Of a stretch of DNA of 64,000 bases, positions 49,333-57,490 are shown in pieces; the first letter of the stretch is position 1, and the number at the start of each line of letters is the position of its first letter. The DNA comes from Ardenticatenaceae bacterium (lineage in GTDB: Bacteria; Chloroflexota; Anaerolineae; Promineifilales; Promineifilaceae). Below the pieces are notes generated by a model. It saw only the letters and a list, made by a program, of their open reading frames with translations, did no database searches and was not told the DNA's origin. A program made the position numbers and the translations under genes. The DNA is taken from NCBI GenBank assembly GCA_020634395.1, contig JACKBU010000018.1, positions 35,982 through 99,981 on the forward strand. Direction: 5' to 3'.

Positions 49333-49932
49333 TTATTCCCAGTTTCTCTTACGGCAGACCAGTTCGCCTTTGCCAATGGGTACAATCAGAGCATCTACGC
49401 GCGGGTCGGCCAGGGCACGGTCCAAAATGGGCTGCAAATCCTCGCGGTGACTGGTGGCATTGTCGGCTACCAGCAGCCCGCCGTTCACCAGCCGCGGCAC
49501 GACTGCTTCGTAATAGTCCGCGTAGACCTCTTTCTCCGCGTCCAGGAAGCAAAAGCCAATCCTGTCGAACGCCGCGAGATGCTGACGGGCGTCCCCGGCT
49601 ATCAATGTCACCACGTCTTCGACGCCGGACGCGGCAAACGTTTCCCGAGCCAGAGCGACTTTTTCCGACAGCACCTCAAAGGTGGTTAGAGAGCGGCCGG
49701 TCGCCTGGCAGGCCAGCGTCAGCCATAACGCCGAATAGCCGGCGCTGGTCCCAATTTCGATCATTGCACCTGCCGGAGAAGAGGCGGCCAGAATAGCCAG
49801 GAACTTCCCGGTTTCCGGCGGGATCTGGCGCAGGCGGGCCGGGCGGGGAGTGCCATCGGTACGATCACGGCCGTCTCGCTCCTCCAACTCGCGCATCCGC
49901 GCCAGAATAGCATCAGGAATGGGGTGAAACAT
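49333..49932 (-). CDS. SAM-dependent O-methyltransferase (CCoAOMT/COMT-like)
   Basis: 199 residues. AMIEIGTSAGYSALWLTLAC (SAM site), FEVLSEKVALARETFAASGV, ARQHLAAFDRIGFCFLDAEK with metal-binding Asp, and VADNATSHREDLQP fit O-methyltransferase family 3 (catechol-type). Substrate unknown. It is co-directional with and downstream of citrate synthase; the spacer is a strong hairpin. Confidence 0.9.
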   Translation of the reverse strand: MFHPIPDAILARMRELEERDGRDRTDGTPRPARLRQIPPETGKFLAILAASSPAGAMIEIGTSAGYSALWLTLACQATGRSLTTFEVLSEKVALARETFAASGVEDVVTLIAGDARQHLAAFDRIGFCFLDAEKEVYADYYEAVVPRLVNGGLLVADNATSHREDLQPILDRALADPRVDALIVPIGKGELVCRKRNWE

Positions 49933-49943
49933 AGGAGTCTCCG

Positions 49944-49999
49944 TGTTGCGTGCTGCGTGATGCGTAAGCTGTACAGCTTACGCATCACGTTCACGCTTC
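49944..49999. repeat. Word-family hairpin between citrate synthase and O-methyltransferase
   Basis: GCGTGCTGCGTGATGCG-type words and the complement GCATCACGTTCACGC surround a CTGTACAG centre, giving a stem of more than 20 bases. Confidence 0.65.
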
Positions 50000-51142
50000 T
50001 TATTGGCGTTCTTCCAGCGGAACCCACTGCCGGTTCATTTCGCCCACGTAGGCTTCTTTGGGGCGGATGAGACGGCCGTTTGTCATTTCCTCAAAGCACT
50101 GTCCCAGCCAACCGCCTACCCGGCCCACGGCAAAGGTGGGCGTAAAGAGCGCCGTTTCCAGACCCAGGCCGTGCAGCAGCAGGGCTGTATAAAACTCCAC
50201 GTTGGTTTGCAGGTTGCGGCCTGGTTTGTACTCTGCCAGCAAGGCAACGGCCGTTTGTTCCACATATTTGGCCAATTCGTACAGGGCCATGTCGCCATCC
50301 GCCTGGTACAGGCTTTCGGCGGCGGCGCCCAATACCTCGGCCCGCGGGTCGCGCACTTTGTACACGCGATGCCCGAAGCCCATCAGCCGGTGGCCGCTCT
50401 CCAGCTTTTCCCGCAGATACGGTTCGGCGCGTTCCGCCTGGCCAATCTCGAAGACCATGTCCAGCGCCGGGCCGGGCGCGCCGCCGTGCAGCGGCCCCTT
50501 CAACGCGCCCACCGCCCCGGTAATGGCCGAAACCAGGTCGGACTGCGTGGAAACAATCACCCGGGCGGTGAAGGTGGAGGCATTCAGGCCGTGGTCGCTG
50601 ACGGTGTTAAGGTAGGTGGCCATTGCGCGCGCCTGGGCGGGCGACGGCCGTTCGCCCTTCAGCATGTAGAGGTAATTGGCCGCGTGTCCCAGGTCGGTTG
50701 TCGGCGCGACCGGCTCCTGGCCGTGGCTCAGGCGCCAGTAAGCGGCGACGATGGTCGGGAAGCGGGCTACCAGGGCCATTGCCAGGGCACTGGCGTCGGT
50801 TTCATCCACGCCCAGGCTTAGGGTGCCGGCGGCCATGCGCAGCGCGTCCATGGCGGGCACGCCGCTGTCGGCGATGGCGCGCAGCAGGGTGAGGGTGGCG
50901 GCGGGCAACGGCCGTAGCGCGGCCAATTGTTTTTTGAAGTTGTCGAGTTCAACGGCCGTGGGCAGCTTGTCCAGCCACAGCAGATAAACCACTTCCTCAA
51001 ACGTCGCTCGCGCCGCAATGTCCGCCAGCGGATAGCCGGCGATGAGCAGCGTGCCGGTTTGCCCATTCACGTAGCTGCGGCGTGTCTCCGCCGCGATTAC
51101 ACCTTCCAAACCCGGTTTATAAGCAAGATTTTCTGTCGTCAT
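50000..51142 (-). CDS. Citrate synthase
   Basis: 380 residues. Catalytic motifs: SDHGLNASTFTARVIVS (His), LMGFGHRVYKVRDPRAEVL (His, CoA/citrate-binding) and QTNVEFYTALLLHGLGL, where the usual catalytic Asp of NVDFY is Glu. GALKGPLHGGAPGPALDM is also typical. It is the type I short form. ATG 51142 is chosen; the upstream extension is non-homologous. A second, HTH-bearing citrate synthase lies 1.6 kb away on the other strand. Confidence 0.93.
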   Translation of the reverse strand: MTTENLAYKPGLEGVIAAETRRSYVNGQTGTLLIAGYPLADIAARATFEEVVYLLWLDKLPTAVELDNFKKQLAALRPLPAATLTLLRAIADSGVPAMDALRMAAGTLSLGVDETDASALAMALVARFPTIVAAYWRLSHGQEPVAPTTDLGHAANYLYMLKGERPSPAQARAMATYLNTVSDHGLNASTFTARVIVSTQSDLVSAITGAVGALKGPLHGGAPGPALDMVFEIGQAERAEPYLREKLESGHRLMGFGHRVYKVRDPRAEVLGAAAESLYQADGDMALYELAKYVEQTAVALLAEYKPGRNLQTNVEFYTALLLHGLGLETALFTPTFAVGRVGGWLGQCFEEMTNGRLIRPKEAYVGEMNRQWVPLEERQ

Positions 51143-51196
51143 ACTATCCTCGTGTGTGGTGAGATTGGAGTGGGGAGATTGAAAACCAGGCAACCT

Positions 51197-51613
51197 CTAG
51201 CCGCCACTCTCCTCTAAATATCGTTGGGCCTGAAGCTGGCCGCGATCGTAAGCTTCTGTCAGGTCGAAGGGCGGCGTGGCGGCCGAGACGTAGATTAGCA
51301 CATCTGCACCGTTGTTTTGCAGTCCGTGCACAGCGTGGGGCGGGATGAAGACCAGCTCACCGGCCGTGACCTGCTGCGTTTCCTCACCGACGCGCATCAG
51401 GCCGCTGCCTTGCACAATCACATAAATTTGTTCCGGTGCGTGATGGTGGGGGATTTGCGCCGCGCCTGGCTCTACTTCTACCCAGGTCACAGCCAGGTTG
51501 CTGGCGGCCTCATGGTCCACATGGTCCACGTTGCTGTTTCTGTCCAACAAAAAAAACGAGGTCAAGCCGTTTCGCAGCCGCCTGGGCACCTCATCTTTAG
51601 ACGTGTGATACAT
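51197..51613 (-). CDS. Cupin-domain protein
   Basis: 138 residues from ATG 51613. Cupin motif 1 IPHHHAPEQIYVIVQGSGLM (HHH...E metal site) and motif 2 ELVFIPPHAVHGL are clear. Small cupins bind a metal and act as isomerases, dioxygenases or sensors. The open frame extends upstream to 51721, but the predicted transcription start (about 51668) lies inside it, so the shorter form with AGGATGG upstream is preferred. The divergent threonine dehydratase shares the control region. Confidence 0.85.
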   Translation of the reverse strand: MYHTSKDEVPRRLRNGLTSFFLLDRNSNVDHVDHEAASNLAVTWVEVEPGAAQIPHHHAPEQIYVIVQGSGLMRVGEETQQVTAGELVFIPPHAVHGLQNNGADVLIYVSAATPPFDLTEAYDRGQLQAQRYLEESGG

Positions 51614-51647
51614 CGCATACCATCCTTTTGCGCTAGCTAGCAAATTC

Positions 51648-51675
51648 TTGTCTACAAGCCATTGTCTACAAGCCA
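51648..51675. repeat. Tandem 14-base direct repeat at the cupin promoter
   Basis: TTGTCTACAAGCCA occurs twice back to back (51648-51661 and 51662-51675), covering the predicted transcription start of the cupin gene. It is a candidate operator. Confidence 0.65.
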
Positions 51676-51703
51676 TCATATTAGGTTGATTAAACATTGT
51701 CAA
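51675..51703 (-). promoter_or_regulatory. Consensus promoter of the cupin gene
   Basis: On the minus strand TTGACA (51698-51703), a 17-base spacer and TATGAT (51675-51680). Confidence 0.7.
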
Positions 51704-51708
51704 TATTG

Positions 51709-51739
51709 ATTGATTAATCAATATGTAGTGTGTTACAAT
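51709..51739 (+). promoter_or_regulatory. Promoter of the threonine dehydratase gene with palindromic operator
   Basis: TTGATT at 51710-51715, an 18-base spacer and TACAAT at 51734-51739. The -35 lies inside the perfect palindrome ATTGATTAATCAAT (51709-51722), between the divergent promoters. Confidence 0.6.
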
Positions 51740-51768
51740 GCGTTTACTTTGCGCGAGGAGGATGTCCT

Positions 51769-52734
51769 ATGCAGTTACGGATGCCGAAAATTTTACAGAC
51801 CGAGCAGGCGATACGGCCGTTTACCCACACCACGCCCCTGATACGCAGCCCTTACCTCAGCCGGCTCTCCGGCGGCGACGTATGGCTGAAACTAGAAAAC
51901 CATCAGGCCACCGGCTCCTTCAAGATTCGCGGGGCGTTGAGCAAAATCGGCCGTCTTACCCCGGCACAGCGGGAAAAGGGCATCGCGGCCGCCTCTGCCG
52001 GGAATCATGCCCTGGGGGTGGCGTATGCCGCTGACGCGCTGGGCGGCGTGCCCGCCGACATTTTTGTCCCGGCGACTGCTCCACGCGCCAAGATAGATAA
52101 GTTATCCGCCTACGCCGTTACCATCCACCAGTCCGGCGACACGTACGAAGCGGCCCACCAGGCGGCCAGCGCCTTTGCCGCCGAGAGCGGCGCTCTGGAA
52201 ATTTCTGCTTACGACGACGTGGATGTGATCGCCGGGCAGGCCAGCGTGGGGTTGGAGATTTTCCGCCAGCGTCCGCAGGCCGACATGCTGATCGTGCCGG
52301 TGGGTGGCGGCGGTTTGATCGCCGGGATTGCCACTGTGGCGGCGGCCCTCAGCCCGACCTGCCGGGTGGTGGGGGTGCAGCCGGAAGCCAGCCCGGCGGC
52401 GCTGCTCAGCCTGCGCGACGGGGTGGCTTATGACCCATTCGATCACCAACCGACGCTGGCCGATGGTCTGGCCGGCGGTTTTGGTGCGGTGCCGCTGGTC
52501 CTGGCGCGTGATTTGATCGATGAGGTGGTATTGAGCAGCGAAGCCGATATGCGCCGGGCCATGTTTACGTTGATAGACCAGCATCAGCTCATCGCCGAAG
52601 CGTCCGGCGCGATTGCCACTGCGCCTGTGCTGACCCGTCAGATTGACATAACCGGCCTGACTGTGGTATGTGTGCTGAGCGGTGGGAATGTGGACACGGC
52701 CGTTTTGCGCGCCGTTTTGAGCGAGTTTTCCTAA
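51769..52734 (+). CDS. Threonine/serine dehydratase or racemase-like PLP enzyme
   Basis: 321 residues. Fold-type II enzyme: KLENHQATGSFKIRG with PLP Lys, AAASAGNHALGVAYAADALG, PVGGGGLIAGIATVAAALS, and VVCVLSGGNVD at the end, without an ACT domain. These are typical of catabolic threonine dehydratase or serine racemase-like proteins. ATG 51769 follows GAGGAGG closely. The downstream citrate synthase-like gene begins 10 bases later. Confidence 0.9.
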   Translation: MQLRMPKILQTEQAIRPFTHTTPLIRSPYLSRLSGGDVWLKLENHQATGSFKIRGALSKIGRLTPAQREKGIAAASAGNHALGVAYAADALGGVPADIFVPATAPRAKIDKLSAYAVTIHQSGDTYEAAHQAASAFAAESGALEISAYDDVDVIAGQASVGLEIFRQRPQADMLIVPVGGGGLIAGIATVAAALSPTCRVVGVQPEASPAALLSLRDGVAYDPFDHQPTLADGLAGGFGAVPLVLARDLIDEVVLSSEADMRRAMFTLIDQHQLIAEASGAIATAPVLTRQIDITGLTVVCVLSGGNVDTAVLRAVLSEFS

Positions 52735-52744
52735 AAGAAATTCC

Positions 52745-53971
52745 ATGAAACAGCCAACCTATCTCACAGCCAAAGAAGCGGCCCGGCTGCTGGACGTTCA
52801 GGTGCCGACGTTATATGCCTATGTCAGTCGGGGCCTGATTCGCTCGGAGGAAACGGAAGGCAAATCGCGGGCGCGGCGCTATCTGGCGGCGGATGTGGAG
52901 GCGCTGCGGACGCGCAAGGAGCTGCGGCGCGATCCGGCCAAGGTGGCCGAATCGGCGCTGCATTTTGGCGCGCCGGTACTGGAATCGGCCATCACGCTGA
53001 TTGAGGACGGCCGTTTCTACTACCGCGGCCACGACGCCATCGCCCTGGCCCGCGAACGGCCGTTTGCTGCTGTGGTCTCTCTTATCTGGACTGGCAGACT
53101 GGCAGCAGACTGGTTGGACGATGCGGCTTATTCAGATCCTCCGGCTGTGGGCGTGAAAGGCCTGGCTCCTATTGAAGCCTTTCAGGCGGTGCTGCCTCTG
53201 GCTGCGGCCCAGGATTGGGCCGCCTACGACCTGTCGCCAACGGCCGTGGGCCAAACTGGAGCGCGCATCCTGAATCTGTTGACGGCCGTTTTCACCAACC
53301 AACCTGCCAACTCACAGGCCTCTCCGCACTCCATTCCCGACCGTTTGCAGCAGGCGCTGGCCCCCCAGCAGCCACAGGCGGCCGGTCTCTTCAACACGGC
53401 GCTCATCCTGTGCGCCGACCACGAGCTGAACGTTTCGTCCTTTACGGCGCGCTGTGTGGCCTCGGCCGGATCGACGCCGTATGGGGTGGTGGCGGCCGGC
53501 CTGGCCGCGCTGCAAGGCCCGAAGCATGGCGGTTTTACGGAGCGCGTGGCCGCGCTGCTGCGGGAGGCGTATACACCGGAACGCGCGGCCGCAACCCTGG
53601 CCAGCCGCCTGCGGCGCGGCGAGGGCATCCCCGGTTTTGGTCACCCGCTGTATCCGAATGGCGATCCGCGGGCGCGGGAGCTGCTGGACCAGGTGACGGC
53701 CGTTTGTGGCGCGTGCCCGGTTGTTTTGCTGGCGCAGGAACTGGAAACGGCCGTGTGGCAAACCGTGGGGCTGCGGCCAACGGTAGACTTTGGGCTGGCG
53801 GTTCTGGCGCGGGCTTTGGACCTGCCGCCAGGGGCTGCACTGGGCCTGTTTGCCCTGGGACGTACGGTGGGGTGGATCGGCCACGCGCTGGAGCAGTATC
53901 AGCTTGACCAGATGATCCGGCCGCGCGCCCGCTATGTCGGACCGGCTCCGGAACGCCTGGAAGAGACCTAA
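52745..53971 (+). CDS. Citrate synthase-family protein with N-terminal HTH
   Basis: 408 residues. Residues 1-60 form a MerR/excisionase-type HTH (LTAKEAARLLDVQVPTLYAY, then RRYLAADVEALR). The rest is citrate synthase-like with CADHELNVSSFTAR (His), GIPGFGHPLYPNGDPRAREL (His) and PTVDFGLAVLARALDLP (Asp), so the catalytic triad looks intact. HTH-citrate synthases are known but poorly studied; they may be enzymes, regulators or both. Coupled to the threonine dehydratase gene. Confidence 0.88.
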   Translation: MKQPTYLTAKEAARLLDVQVPTLYAYVSRGLIRSEETEGKSRARRYLAADVEALRTRKELRRDPAKVAESALHFGAPVLESAITLIEDGRFYYRGHDAIALARERPFAAVVSLIWTGRLAADWLDDAAYSDPPAVGVKGLAPIEAFQAVLPLAAAQDWAAYDLSPTAVGQTGARILNLLTAVFTNQPANSQASPHSIPDRLQQALAPQQPQAAGLFNTALILCADHELNVSSFTARCVASAGSTPYGVVAAGLAALQGPKHGGFTERVAALLREAYTPERAAATLASRLRRGEGIPGFGHPLYPNGDPRARELLDQVTAVCGACPVVLLAQELETAVWQTVGLRPTVDFGLAVLARALDLPPGAALGLFALGRTVGWIGHALEQYQLDQMIRPRARYVGPAPERLEET

Positions 53972-54021
53972 ATTTACCCGGTACAGCGGCTCGTTTTTCT
54001 GTGTTGATTTGCTAATTCGCC

Positions 54022-54053
54022 TTGACGTTTTAGAACACTTGTGCTAATATACT
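54022..54053 (+). promoter_or_regulatory. Orphan promoter-like elements
   Basis: TTGACG at 54022-54027 and TAATAT at 54045-54050 are 17 bases apart, followed by no convincing gene on that strand; the region ends in a hairpin at 54169-54208. Confidence 0.45.
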
Positions 54054-54168
54054 GGTGCAAACATACGACCCGATTTGCTCCACAACATCCTCTTCCCCCC
54101 AATTTATGCCAACGCCGTCAGGTGTTGGTCCCCTCTCCCTTCCCCTTCATCTCCTCACCCTCCCAACG

Positions 54169-54208
54169 CGAAACGGCCGCCTTCCTGAAAGGGAAAGCGG
54201 CCGTTTCG
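54169..54208. terminator. Perfect 12-base stem hairpin made of the octamer
   Basis: CGAAACGGCCGC pairs with GCGGCCGTTTCG across a CTTCCTGAAAGGGAAA loop. It may end a short transcript or mark the convergent gene end. Confidence 0.55.
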
Positions 54209-54248
54209 TGTTGCCGGAGAAGGGTGGGTGGTTGGCCCACCCGTTTTT

Positions 54249-55358
54249 TCAATGAATATCGGCCATCTCGATCCAACGGCCGTCTAACGTGAGGTAGCCC
54301 TTTAACAAATTGGCTGTGAGGCAGGAGTGGACGGGTAAGACCAGCAGCAGGCCGCCAATTTGCGCCCCATCAAATAAGGCGTTGTCGGCCTGGATGATGC
54401 CGTGTTCCTGGGACATGGTGGCAACGTAATTTTCCGGCGGCAGGATGCGCCAGCCGGAAGCGGTGGGCAGGGCAATACGGCCGTAATTCACCTGTTCGTC
54501 GCGTGTGACCAGGCGTTCTTTGGATAGATGGATCGCGCCGCCGTAAACCACAATCTGGCGGCGGTCGGCGTGTTTGGCGACGATGGGACAGGCGACGGCC
54601 ACGGCCACATCTTCGGGCCGGCAGGCGCCAAGGTCAACCTGCATCATATCGTAGAAGACGAAGTTGCCAGGTCGGATTTCGTCTACGCCGGTGAACTGTT
54701 CAACGAGGCTGCTGGTGGGCGTGTCGCCGACGGAGACGGCCGTTTCCAGGCCCACGGCCCGCAGCCCGTCGCGCACAGTATTCATGCGGTTCACCATCTG
54801 GCCGTAGACGGCCTGGGCTTCGGCCGCGCCGCCTGTCTGGTAACGGTAGCCGGCATGGGTCAGCAGGCCGGCCAGGTGCAGACGAGGCAGGGTGTCGACG
54901 GTTCGGGCAACGGCCGTGATGGCCGCCATGTCCTGCCAATCCAGGCCGGTGCGGTGGTAGCCCACGTCGATTTTCAGCCAGACGGCCACGGCGTGGCGCA
55001 GGCCGGCGCTCAGGCGCTCGGCAGCTACGACCGATTCTAGCAGCAGGTGCAAGTTGACCTGTTCGGCCAACTGGTTCAATTCCGCCAACTGGCGCAGGTT
55101 GACGGGAAAGGCGATGAGGATGTCGTCCCAGCCGTGTTGGGCGAAGTAGAGGGCCATGTCCACGGAGGACACGGTGATGGCGGTGACGCCCTCTTCGCGG
55201 AACCACTCACCGATTTCGGCGGACTGGTGGGTCTTGAAGTGGGGTCGGAAGACCACGCCGCTGCGGCGCGCCTTCTCGGCCATGCGGGCAATGTTGCGCC
55301 GGACGATGGTTTCGTCCAGCAGGAGGGTGGGTTTGGTGATCTGGTCGTAGATGTTCAT
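54249..55358 (-). CDS. D-threonine aldolase / D-serine dehydratase-like enzyme
   Basis: 369 residues. Fold-type III (alanine-racemase fold): KPTLLLDETIVRRNIARMAE, RPHFKTHQSAEIGEWF with the PLP Lys, and the C-terminal D-serine-dehydratase-like domain with EHGII and PVHSCLTANL, where the His and Cys match metal ligands. It should act on D-threonine or D-serine. ATG 55358 is chosen; the long upstream frame is a shadow crossing the next gene's spacer. Confidence 0.9.
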   Translation of the reverse strand: MNIYDQITKPTLLLDETIVRRNIARMAEKARRSGVVFRPHFKTHQSAEIGEWFREEGVTAITVSSVDMALYFAQHGWDDILIAFPVNLRQLAELNQLAEQVNLHLLLESVVAAERLSAGLRHAVAVWLKIDVGYHRTGLDWQDMAAITAVARTVDTLPRLHLAGLLTHAGYRYQTGGAAEAQAVYGQMVNRMNTVRDGLRAVGLETAVSVGDTPTSSLVEQFTGVDEIRPGNFVFYDMMQVDLGACRPEDVAVAVACPIVAKHADRRQIVVYGGAIHLSKERLVTRDEQVNYGRIALPTASGWRILPPENYVATMSQEHGIIQADNALFDGAQIGGLLLVLPVHSCLTANLLKGYLTLDGRWIEMADIH

Positions 55359-55364
55359 AAGGAA

Positions 55365-55425
55365 CGGGGGGAGGTTGGAGACTCTAATCTCCAGTCTCCA
55401 ATCTCCAGTCTCTAGTCTCTCTTCA
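55365..55425. repeat. Word-family spacer (CTCCAGTCTCC words)
   Basis: The spacer reads GAGACTCTAATCTCCAGTCT followed by CCAATCTCCAGTCTC-type words, the same word set as the terminator at 442-500. Confidence 0.6.
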
Positions 55426-55870
55426 ACAAAAAGGGTAAGGCCAGCCGGTGGAGGCCGGCCTTGGTGACAAGGGTGAGGCCGAGCAGGGTGGCATCGTCCA
55501 GCCAGCGGACTTCGTCGATGATGAGGGGCCAGGGGAAGCGCGTGCCGGGCGGATAGGTGATGTTGAGGCCGGAACGGCCGTCTACCAGGGAGGCGGCTTC
55601 TTTTAGCTGGATGGGAATGACTTCGGCGAGTTGACCGTGCCTGTGGACTATGTTCATGCCCTGGCCACGGCCGTCGAAAGTTTTGCCCCACCAGCCGCCC
55701 AGCCCTAGTGGAGCGAGACCGGGCGGGGCCACGCGGCGCAGCCAGGCCGGACCCACAAACTCGGCGCGGAAACGGCCGTGCATCTGGAGCATGGCGGGCG
55801 GTGTGAGTTCGTGGAAAAGCTCAGGAAAGGCGGTGAGAGGGAGCTGGTTAAGATGGTTTAAGGCGGTCAT
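55412..55870 (-). CDS. Hypothetical protein with GxWxGK motif
   Basis: 152 residues. Contains GLGGWWGKTFDGRGQGMN, then GRSGLNITYPPGTRFPWPLI, DEVRWLDDATLLGLTLV. The GxWxGK and RxxxxxxTxxxxYD-like order recalls GXWXG/DUF4334 proteins, but the match is partial. No signal peptide. Probably cytoplasmic; function unknown. Confidence 0.55.
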   Translation of the reverse strand: MTALNHLNQLPLTAFPELFHELTPPAMLQMHGRFRAEFVGPAWLRRVAPPGLAPLGLGGWWGKTFDGRGQGMNIVHRHGQLAEVIPIQLKEAASLVDGRSGLNITYPPGTRFPWPLIIDEVRWLDDATLLGLTLVTKAGLHRLALPFLLKRD

Positions 55871-55906
55871 CGGCGGGCAGTGGTTCTGGTCTGCGGCTTG
55901 TTCCTG

Positions 55907-56557
55907 TTACTGCGGCGTGGCCTGGCTGAAGGAGTAGTGGGGATGCCGGGGAACGACGCCATCGTAAAAGGATTTGATGATAGGTAGATCGGCTTCCAGG
56001 TTGCCGCTGGGTTTAAAGGTGGGGCCAAGGCGGACGGCTTTACGGCCGTAATCAAACGCCGCGACCACTACCGGCACATCGGCGCCCTGGGCGATGTGGT
56101 AAAAGCCTTGTTTCCATTCGCGCACTTTGCTGCGGGTGCCTTCCGGCGTGATGCACAAGATGAGTTTTTCTTTCTCCTTGAAGCTGGTAATGGCCTGCTG
56201 CACAGTGCCGTGTTTGGCGCGCCGGTCGATGGCGATGCCGCCCAGCCAGCGCATGAGGCCGCCGAATGGTTTTTTAAACAGGGTATGTTTGGCCATCCAG
56301 GAAATGCGCACGCCCAGGGAATAAGCGGTGAGCATGACCAGGACCCAATCCCAGTTAGAGGTATGGGGCGCGCCAATGATGAGCAGTTTGCCATCGTTGG
56401 GCAGGACGCCTTCGACGCGCCAGCCGAAGAGGCGCATGGTGAGGCGGGCAAAGTTTTTGGCGAACCGGCCGCCGCGCCGGGGCACAGCCTGCCCTATGTT
56501 GGGCACGGCCGTTTCACCCTCGGGCGATTGATACAAAATGTCTTGTTGAATGGTCAT
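55907..56557 (-). CDS. Lysophospholipid acyltransferase (PlsC-like), copy 1
   Basis: 216 residues. PlsC-like motifs: LLIIGAPHTSNWDWVLVMLT (HxxxxD as HTSNWD), RWLGGIAIDRRAKHG, CITPEGTRSKVREWKQGFYH and VPVVVAAFDYGRKAV. Transfers an acyl group to lysophosphatidic acid or a related acceptor at the membrane. ATG 56557 is used because it starts the family-like region. A paralogue lies next to it. Confidence 0.88.
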   Translation of the reverse strand: MTIQQDILYQSPEGETAVPNIGQAVPRRGGRFAKNFARLTMRLFGWRVEGVLPNDGKLLIIGAPHTSNWDWVLVMLTAYSLGVRISWMAKHTLFKKPFGGLMRWLGGIAIDRRAKHGTVQQAITSFKEKEKLILCITPEGTRSKVREWKQGFYHIAQGADVPVVVAAFDYGRKAVRLGPTFKPSGNLEADLPIIKSFYDGVVPRHPHYSFSQATPQ

Positions 56558-56666
56558 CTGTGTGTCCTCGAACGTTGATGATGCCAATGACCTGGCTCTC
56601 CCGCCGTTGTCGTTGGCTCCCGGCTATTTTTTCACAAAAAGCGGCGATTTCAATAGCACTCTATAT

Positions 56667-57299
56667 CTACCAGGAGTGGGGATACTTGCCTTTCACATCT
56701 TTGTATAAGCTTTGCAGGTGGGTGATGTCCGCTTCTTTGTCGCCGGTTGGCCAGAAGAGGTCCAGGAAGCGCACTTCTTTACGGCCGTAATCAAAAGCGA
56801 CTGGCAGGATGGGCACGTTGGCTCCCAGGGCAATGTGGTAAAAGCCGGTGTGCCACTCTTTAACAGAACTGCGTGTGCCCTCCGGGGTAATGCCTAGCAG
56901 CAGTTGATCCTTTTGGTTAAAGGCTTCGATCATGCTGCCAACCACGCCGTGGGTGGCACGGCGGTCGATGGGGATACCGCCCAGCCAATGCCACAGCCGC
57001 TTGCCGAAGCCATCGACGAAGGTGTGTTTGCCCATCCAGCTAAGACGAATACCCAGGGCGAAAATGGTGGCGATGGTGAGCAGGAAATCCCAATTGGTGC
57101 TATGGGGCGCGCCGATAAGAATCGCTTTGGGCACATCGGGCAGGTGGCCGATGACGCGCCAGCCAAACACGGCCAGTATAGCGACGGCCAACCAGCGGGT
57201 AAGGCGGTTGCCGCGGCGAGGCAAGGATTGGGGTGTCATGGGTGCTTGCTCCTTTCCCAGGGGAAGACTTTGTTGGGGAATTAACGGTTGATCAGCCAT
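56667..57299 (-). CDS. Lysophospholipid acyltransferase (PlsC-like), copy 2
   Basis: 210 residues. Same motif order as the neighbour: AILIGAPHSTNWDFLLTIA (HSTNWD), WLGGIPIDRRATHGVV, GITPEGTRSSVKEWHTGFYH and VPILPVAFDYGRKEV. Divergent enough from copy 1 to be an older duplication. Tandem PlsC genes could acylate different positions or substrates. ATG 57299 with GAGG upstream. Confidence 0.88.
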   Translation of the reverse strand: MADQPLIPQQSLPLGKEQAPMTPQSLPRRGNRLTRWLAVAILAVFGWRVIGHLPDVPKAILIGAPHSTNWDFLLTIATIFALGIRLSWMGKHTFVDGFGKRLWHWLGGIPIDRRATHGVVGSMIEAFNQKDQLLLGITPEGTRSSVKEWHTGFYHIALGANVPILPVAFDYGRKEVRFLDLFWPTGDKEADITHLQSLYKDVKGKYPHSW

Positions 57300-57490
57300 T
57301 GTCACATCCTCTTTCTATGAATTTTCATCCTCTCTAATTCCACTTTTATATTCACCAGTGATAACACGCAGGGCGGCAAAAAGTGGCACGAAAAACCGCG
57401 CATTTCATGAAACGGGCGGTTTTGGGGGAGATGGAGGGAGATGGGGGGAGGAGACCCCAAGGGTTTCCCAAACCCTTGGGGTCGCGGGTT

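Noticed and set aside
54041..54292. 84-codon frame containing MLIYWCKH
   Set aside because: It lacks a ribosome site and crosses the hairpin and the end of the convergent gene.
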